Part shown: piece after piece, positions 57,284 to 64,000 of the stretch | Layout of the letters: every line of letters begins with the position of its first letter | Numbering within the stretch: position 1 is the first letter of the stretch | Source of the DNA: Tulasnella sp. 424 | Lineage: Eukaryota; Basidiomycota; Agaricomycetes; Cantharellales; Tulasnellaceae | DNA length: 64,000 nucleotides | NCBI GenBank assembly: GCA_019633425.1 | Contig: WSUB01000122.1 | Span: forward strand, 1-64,000 | Reading direction: 5' to 3' | Notes under the pieces: generated by a model | Databases searched by the model: none | Told to the model about the DNA's origin: nothing | What the model saw: the letters and a program-made list of their open reading frames with translations, nothing else | Program-made: the position numbers and the translations under genes

Positions 57284-59620
57284 ATGCGTGACCAGACTCT
57301 GGACTTTATGCCAATGGATTCGAAGGATATTCCAGCAATGGAGTCGCTTCTCGGCCTTTTGAAGACCCTTGGACAGGCGGCACCGCATGCAACTCGGAAT
57401 AAGCACATAATCTATCGGATTCTTTTACGATGTCGCGACGTCTGCGGGTATATCCAAGATCTTGTACAGTTAACGGAAACTGGAGCAGCCGAGGCTGACT
57501 GGTTTGCTGCATATGATGAGTATACGCAGTTAATCGAAACCCTTGAAAGGTACCGGTACTTTGATCTGTGCTGCGTATAGATTGGCCGCTAAAACATTCT
57601 GCGCAGTGTCCTCCTTCAGCTCGCGGAACTGATCCCAGAGGAGTGCGCCCAATTCTCTTATGAAAGCATGGTACATACTTGGAGCGAGCAAAGAGAGAAG
57701 CTGCTCAATATTTCAAATACTCTCGACTCTCAACCATTTCCGGTATGTTTTGTCAATCGGCGTGCAACAAACATCCTTAAATTTGATTCGACTCAGCCCC
57801 GCCAGCAAACGTCGCCTTCGGACACCTATTTCGACGATTGCTGCTGGATATCATTACTACTGCGCGAGGTCATTGTTCAGAAAGTCAATTCCCTGGAACC
57901 GGAACCCAACTCACCTGAGAACGATATTCCCGACATTGTTACACTTCTCCTCCGGCTGGAGGAACAACTCACTTCCGGGTCGGCAGTAAGGGATTCGAGA
58001 TTTTATGCGGGGAACTACACGTGCTGAGCAGACTTATTACAGACCTATTCACGGGAGCTCGTCCTCAACTTGGTCATGACGACTGCGTACATGATAGTTG
58101 GGCCATGTCCGCAAGATCTTTGGCGGCATGCAGGGTTGTAAGCCGTAATTCCGTCACGTCTATGCTCTTCTTAACGCGTCAATTTCAGAGTATTCAAGTC
58201 ATTTCAAGCGAGAGAGAACTCGATCGTCTCAGAGAGCCAAATAAAAGTCGCCGAACGCGGCTGTGAACAGCTAGCTGCGGCGGCGACTATAACGGTTAGT
58301 ACTCCTCCGGTGTCCAGAGTACGTGTAAGATTAACCTCGGACTGGCTCTCAGCTTCATGAATCTGGTAGCAGTGTGTACAGACGAAAGATTCTCTTACTG
58401 GTTGCCTCTTACTCCTTCATCGTTTTACAGGAGGGGTAGGCGATACCCTTTTCCCTGGTTCAATTCGTCCAATAGGCGAAGGTGACAACCAGCCAAATGA
58501 TCAAGTTGGGGAAGGGCGTTGGTTCCGACCGGACGGAACAGCAGGACGCGTATCCATGAAGCGTATCCCGATGAGGGACGCGGGGACCGCCCGCCGCCTG
58601 AAAAGGGTGGGTTTCTTCAACACAACCTATACATCGGTAAATAGCTTACTTTAAAGTATCTGTTGCCTCAAGATTGTGGACCAAGTCATGGACCCATGGC
58701 TCAAGGGAAACCAGGCGAACGTCCTTCCCGTTTACGGATTTCCTGAAACCGACAACCAGAAAATGCTAATTGCTTCCCAATGGTGCCAAAATGGCAATAT
58801 TCAACAATACTTGTCCCAAAGACCTGGAACGAATCTTTATTTCAAGCTTCACATGGTATGTTGCCTAGCCAGCAGGATCGCGGAGACGTTTGGTTGACGA
58901 TGATGACGCTGCCACTTGTGGCGAAACAGCTCAAGGATGTTGGACTCGGGCTTCAATTCCTCCATACTCGAGACCCTCCAGTTGCTCATGGGAGCCTCAG
59001 GCCCCAAAATGTCCTCATCACCGACTCCGGCCAGGCTGCGCTCGGCGATTATGGTATTTTGCCTTTGCTTGCAATGATTGACCCGATATATACGACACGA
59101 CTCCAGCCTGGGGTCCTGGTGGACATGGACGAAAGGAACGCGTGGTTGAAAGTTGACCTCGCCTCCTTCGGTACCCTGATACTTGAAGTAAGTCATGCTA
59201 ACCCCCGGTTTTTCATCTATTTATGCATGGAGCTCGTTAGGTGATTTCGGGTAGGGACCGCGCGTGGATTACAAGTACTATCCGAGCGGTAAGCGCAGTT
59301 TGTTCGGTACAAGGCATCGTCCGCCCAATTGATCGTCTTTCGGTGCTTCTTATAGGTGCAACGAAGCAAAGAAAATCCGAATGACTGCCCTGATCTGCCT
59401 TCCGATGAACCTCTATGGGCGACTCTTCGCGGATGTTGGTCTCCAGATCCAACAGCATTGAGCACCATCTTGTCCGAAGTACGTCTACTATCGTCTCCAT
59501 TTGTTACGTTTACGTTTCTTGGCGCTGAGTCGGGCATGATAATTATAGCTCGACCTTGCAATGCAACGAGCTAGCAAGCAGCTGGCAACACCTGGAGCAT
59601 CGGGGTCTTCCGGTCGTTAG
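57284..59620 (+). CDS. Helical-domain pseudokinase, 555 aa
   Basis: Twelve exons (57284-57549, 57607-57742, 57797-57985, 58043-58134, 58189-58294, 58353-58371, 58431-58606, 58673-58855, 58930-59187, 59241-59288, 59356-59478, 59549-59620) sum to 1668 nt. Residues about 10-230 are helix-rich (ESLLGLLKTLGQAAPHATRN, IIYRILLRCRDVCGYIQDL). They recall the N-terminal helical bundles that precede kinase domains in many agaricomycete proteins and in MLKL-type proteins. The kinase part has GRVSMKRI (Lys kept), then FLHTRDPPVAHGSLRPQNVL, where the catalytic Asp is Ser, and GDYGIL in place of DFG. No APE motif is seen; LKVDLASFGTLILEV replaces the usual DVWSFG. It should not transfer phosphate by the normal mechanism. 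The start is the first ATG after the arrestin-like stop; the frame is open upstream to 57,202. Confidence 0.75.
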
Positions 59621-60002
59621 CCTACTGAGCGCTGCTTTTATTTCACCATCCCATGTATTTCAATACCAATTTCGGGAAATGCAGTTCTCATCTTATGGTG
59701 TGCGATCATGACGAAATAAGCTTACATGTAGCTTTTCAAAATTCGAGAATGTCGAGGTTCAAAGCGACAAAAGGAAGAAACCCGACGTTGATGTCACTAA
59801 CAAAGTCCCAAGGAGGAAAAGGTACTACTACAAAAGAAATGAGATCGAAAAACAAAAGGCGAAAAAAAAAAGAAAAAAACCTCCAACGTCTCTCGAAGAG
59901 GTTTTTTCGAAATCCGAAAAAAAAGGGGGAGGGGGAAGTATATAATCCAAACGTGTGGTAACACAAACACCCGACACCGGACCGCGTGACATCCCACCTT
60001 CC
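59621..60002. other. Convergent 3' ends of the pseudokinase and protease-like genes
   Basis: The two genes point toward each other. The spacer has poly-A-rich tracts around 59,860-59,935 on the plus strand. No gene. Confidence 0.5.
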
Positions 60003-62778
60003 TCAATAAGGTCGCCCACCTTGCCCGGGAGGCGGTGGCGGTAACGACCTAGGCCTCGCACCAGGTGGGAGATTTTGCACCTGCGAAGGTGGTTGTCCAG
60101 GATACTGAGACGACTGCGGTGTACCCAGGTACTGCGATGCCGACGAATACTGCTGACCGGGCCCGTGGTATTGCGACGACGACGGCGGTCCACCGTGATA
60201 CTGAGACGCCGATCCAGGTCCACCCTGCATAAACTGCTGCAGAAGCGGTGTAGGCGAGGTAGGGTTGCTAGACGCGACGGACGCGGACCTAGGTCGAGGT
60301 GAGTCGGAAGTGGGTAAAGGTGAGTAAGACGCGTACGATTGTCCGGACATGGGTCTTTGAGGACTCGGGTTTCGGTATCCCGTTGGCGCTGGGGAAGATG
60401 CACCGCCGCTCAAAGGTGTCGGCGGTAAAGCTGAATGCGAATGTTGAGACGAAGCCGTGTAAGGTGGCGCCACGACGGTGGTATCGAGCGCGTTGCCCGT
60501 CGGAGACAAGAACGCCTGCTCCGAAGGCGCCTGAGGCGTCCAAGGCGCAACAACAACCCCTCGCTCCGCCCCAGCCAAACCGGGGCTCCCGGACGAAGTC
60601 GTCGGAGGGAGCCACGGCTCCGCCACGTAATTATGCCCACTCGACTTGCTCGTCGGCGAACCCAGACCCAAGAACGACGCGGTGTTGCGAACGCTGTGCC
60701 GTTTTTCTCCTCCTCCGGCGTAATCGTCGTCGATCGACCCTCCGGACACGGCTGAGGCGAAGATGGCCGAGGGTGGGGATCGTCTGCGCGTCTTCCAGTG
60801 CCGTGCGACGAAGAAGAGAGCTAAGCCGACGCAGATGAGGAAGATGAGCCCACCGACGACCGCGCCGATGACGACGTTTTTGGTTGCGCTGTCCTTTCCT
60901 CGGGCGTCGATGAGAGGACGGTTGGCGAGGCCGATGGTATTGGTAGTTGGGTCGGCAGAAGCAGTAAAAACGCTGCATCAAACCAACGTTCAAGGGGTAA
61001 AAAGAAATCAGACACCCTTCAAGGACGAAAAGCCTCCAATCATTTTTACTCACACATAAGCATTCCTGAAGAACGCGTTCCCCAAAATACCCGTCTGCCT
61101 CGTCGCATCAGCCCATCCTTTGACGTTGCCCACGCAAACGCCGCCGATTTTCGTCATGAAATCGGAAGGCAAGAGGGGCACGCTGACGCCTTGGAAGTTG
61201 ACGAAGAAGCTGACGTTGGTGGTGTTACAAGGTATGGCCCACGACAACGCGAGGTTATCTTGGTAGATCGGGACTCCCTTTGGATCGGCCGCGTTCGCAG
61301 GGAGGACGTAGGGCACTGAACCCGGGATGGCGGCATCTGGTTTGCAAAAGCGAGAGAGATGAGCGACGAACAAGGTCCAGCGCTTTTACAAAACCCATAT
61401 CCACTTACACAACTTGTTCGCATCCTTCTGCGGCAAAAGCAAGTACGGATAGTTGGCTTCCATCGTCCCATACATCCCTTGACTCCCCGTGATATCCCCA
61501 GCGGCGGTCTTGACCAACCACCCTTGAGTCTGTACGGTCCAATCGAAGCTCCCCAGCTGGCCAGGTACGCTCCCCCAATTCGTAGACATCTCCGAGCTCA
61601 CGACGGGGAAGCTTTGAATGGTGCCCGTGTAAAAAGCAGGATCCGGTCCGTCCAGGTGCATGAACCCTCCGGAGGAATCCCCATCAAGCGCAACGCCATT
61701 CGAGGCCTGAGTGACGCCCTGATCGTACAAAGCGAGACCAAAGATGAATTGCGATAGGGTTGTTTGGTTGGATGTGAGGTATTGGTTGATCAGCGTATCT
61801 TTTGGGTTTTGGGCGTTCGATTGACCGAAACCGGCGATTCCACCGCTTCCTCCGAATGCGCTTGAATCGGTGCCAGAGCTAGCAACAATCACTGCATATG
61901 CGAAAAGGACACGTTAGCTGTGCTCCATTGGGCAGTTCGAGTGTGAAATGGGTTGATCTAAATGTGTATAGCAGAGACGAAAACGCGTTGTCCGGCGGAT
62001 TCGGGCACGCATCGATAATCGCCATCATGCCCTCTCCCCGCATGGGAGTAAAATCGCCGAGGATTCGCAAGGTGAGGATGAAGTGCATCACTCACGACTT
62101 TGATTCTTGTAACGCCACCACTCTCCATCCTGCTGCTTGAACCCGCAGTTCTCCTTGCCCAACGCACCCGTGATGGTTTTCCCACCAGCTTTGATCGTGG
62201 TATTCTGCGCGGTAGTCAATTGCGGGCCGACGTACGTACTGGACACTACCGGGTTATATCTGGAAAGAGAGAGGCGATGCCGGAAATTGGCCAAGCAAGG
62301 CACAGGAAGTGTGATGATCAGCAGGCGTTGATTGGTTGATGCGATGATGGAAAACGGCCTGTGCATGATTTCGCCCGAGGGTTGAGACTCACTGTAGCTG
62401 CGTGCTGTCCGTCGAGCAGTCCGGACATCCTACACCGATGACTGCGCTGTATGCTTGAGTGAGAGCGAGGGAGAAGTTGAACCAGACTGGGGGGTTAGCC
62501 TATTTGTCGCAGTCGAACGGGAGAGAGCGACAGGGGTCGGCTTGGGTAAGTTAACCGGCATTGGCCCAAAGCGGCAGGCCATCCATGAGATGTGGATAAG
62601 AACTGACCATCTCGACGTGAACGGTGTACATTTGGTTGTGGACGTTCCTTATAGGGACTTGGAGGACGCCCTGTCCACCGCCGTCGCGAGGCCGCAAGCG
62701 GAAAGCAGTGGCGAGATTGAGGTGAACGGCCAATAAGGTTACCAGGACGAGAGTGAGTCGGGCCATTATTGAGCTCAT
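60003..62778 (-). CDS. Membrane-anchored aspartic-protease-like protein without catalytic Asp, 738 aa
   Basis: Six exons (62556-62778, 62393-62486, 62096-62259, 61409-61891, 61054-61336, 60003-60972) sum to 2217 nt. The order is signal peptide (LTLVLVTLLAVHLNLATA), a pepsin-type A1 fold (YTVHVEM, ASSGTDSSAFGGSGGIAGFG, FGLALYD, GGFMHLDGPDPAFYTG), a membrane helix (NVVIGAVVGGLIFLICVGLALFFVA) and a cytosolic tail of about 240 residues rich in Ser, Pro, Gln and Tyr. The places of both DTG/DSG triads hold other residues: NFSLALTQAYSAVIGV where DTGS is expected, and YGTMEANYPYLLLP where DSGT is expected. The protein should be inactive as a protease; binding or sensing is possible. The exon 1 donor at 62555 (GTTAAC) is the only one I found that keeps frame. 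The more natural GTCAGT at 62607 would shift it by one base. Confidence 0.75.
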
Positions 62779-64000
62779 ATTGAACAGGAGTAGGCTCTTC
62801 GTCGCCTATTAGACGTTGAGGAGCGGCGGAGGGATATTCTACAAGGCAAGGGGGGGAGGGGAAGGTGAAGAGGGGAAGAGAGAGTGGGCGAGATTGGAAT
62901 CACGGGTTTTCCTCACGGGAGTGTGCCTGTGTTGTTTCACGGACACTGCCACGCGTTCACACACTACGGCGTCAGAATTCCTGCCAAGAATGGGCGCTTA
63001 CGTTGATTCAATTCCAATAATAGAAATTTAGCTTTGCCAGTTACGGAATGGCTGTCATGCTGGCAACAGGGAAATGTGCCTGGATGACGGCAGATGCCAA
63101 GAAAAATCGCACGTCGTCGGCATCTCTATCCCATCCCTTTCTTTTTTCGAAGCTCAAGGAGAGTTTATGATCTGCACAGCGTTCGTCAGCACCATCAACC
63201 CTGCACCTGCGTTCCACCGGGGGAAGGCCGAATATATGCTACAAAGAATCTCCTCCCTCGAGACATGACCTCGTTCCTAGTCTCGACTAGTCTCGGACTT
63301 GCTCAAAAAGATCGTAGCATCTAGACAACCTGTGTTCATCAGTCGTGCACCGGCTTTCGTACCCCTTGGTCCCTTTGGAGGAGGAATGCCGGAGCTTTCC
63401 AGATAAAACCTTCTGGGATTTGGCGGACATGCTGTAAGTCTACTAAAGGGTGAATACTCGGCACAGCATTAGGACCCATTCTACTGGTTTCGTTTACGGG
63501 CTACATAGTGCCGGCCATGCGCTGTTGTGGCGGGCGAGGCAGACTATTTAGAGGCTTCCACCTGATCACGGCATAGACGTCATTTCGCTAGTAGAATGAA
63601 GAGTCGGCGCAGTATAGGCCGTGGTCAGGAAGCAGACGAGAAATCCTAGTGAGCTGAGGAATCGATATATCAAGTTCGAATAAGGGCTGTACACCGCTGC
63701 CGCAATTGCGCAACGCTCCCTGGACCTCTCACCCTGGTCTCGGCTTCTTAACGACGATAGGCGACTCACACCCCGGGAGAACTCACTAAAGCACCAAGTA
63801 CAAAAGGAGTATTCCGTCTCATATGAGAAAACAGGCTGTACTCAGGATTCTTCTCGAGGCCGAGCTTTTCTCGAAAGAACAGCCGGTCTACGCATTCCGC
63901 GACGATCGAATTTTCTTCCCTCATTCAAAGGATACCGAGTTATAAACTGCGTGAGGAGACTCGGAAGCTTATTTGCAGGTAAGTCGAATACCATGGGTCA
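62779..64000. other. Right-edge region without recognisable gene
   Basis: Holds the promoter side of the protease-like gene, with a purine-rich tract at 62,850-62,885 on the plus strand. Scattered short frames follow, none longer than 80 codons and none with a familiar motif. Part of a gene may begin past the right edge. Confidence 0.45.

Noticed and set aside
62602..62608. GTCAGT as donor of the first intron of the protease-like gene
   Set aside because: It leaves the total exon length one base short of a multiple of three. The GTTAAC donor at 62555 keeps the frame, so I used that and flagged the doubt.

Overview
The window is nuclear DNA of a filamentous fungus, almost certainly an agaricomycete (mushroom-type) basidiomycete. 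Genes are cut by many short GT-AG introns of about 48-70 nt. The window carries GH11 xylanases with a fungal CBM1, kinase families of the type expanded in Agaricomycetes, and a single-pass membrane protein of a type common there. I cannot name the species. Most gene models below were built by hand: exon junctions were read from the sequence and total exon lengths checked to be divisible by three.

Layout. (1) 1-8.6 kb: sparse DNA with two complete, tandem copies of a 10-exon MFS transporter (2624-4762 and 6226-8394, minus strand) inside a direct repeat of about 2.8 kb. (2) 8.6-12.1 kb: gene-poor, with one small unrecognised two-exon gene (10421-11002, minus). (3) 12.1-42.0 kb: a repeat-driven expansion. 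It holds three copies of a seven-exon gene joining an unusual protein kinase domain to C-terminal tetratricopeptide repeats (here called TPRK1, TPRK2, TPRK3), each with a conserved 3' flank. It also holds at least three broken copies of a different TKL-type kinase gene, and a segmental duplication of about 6 kb that carries a GH11-CBM1 xylanase each time (18281-19215 and 25296-26263, minus). The repeated sequence stops abruptly near 41,978. (4) 42.4-46.4 kb: a single-copy gene for a 1303-aa low-complexity protein. (5) 46.9-51.6 kb: a decayed kinase-TPR copy (TPRK4), a tiny relic of another, and an intact diverged one (TPRK5). (6) 52.9-62.8 kb: single-copy genes. These are a single-pass membrane protein, an unrecognised 371-aa protein, an arrestin-fold protein directly followed by, and possibly fused to, a helical-domain pseudokinase, and a membrane-anchored aspartic-protease-like protein without catalytic aspartates.

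The clearest biological theme is a kinase-TPR family evolving by birth and death. Copies share intron positions and 5' leader, but TPR number differs (7, 9, 8, 3 and 7). Copies 2 and 4 are broken, and the inner TPRs of a given protein are nearly identical to each other. That pattern is known from fungal NLR-like recognition proteins with homogenised repeats, so a recognition or self/non-self role is a reasonable but unproven reading. Other catalytic losses recur in the window: one xylanase lacks its acid/base glutamate, a kinase-like protein lacks the catalytic-loop aspartate, and the protease-like protein lacks both active-site aspartates. I saw no reverse transcriptase, transposase, tRNA, rRNA or CRISPR array.
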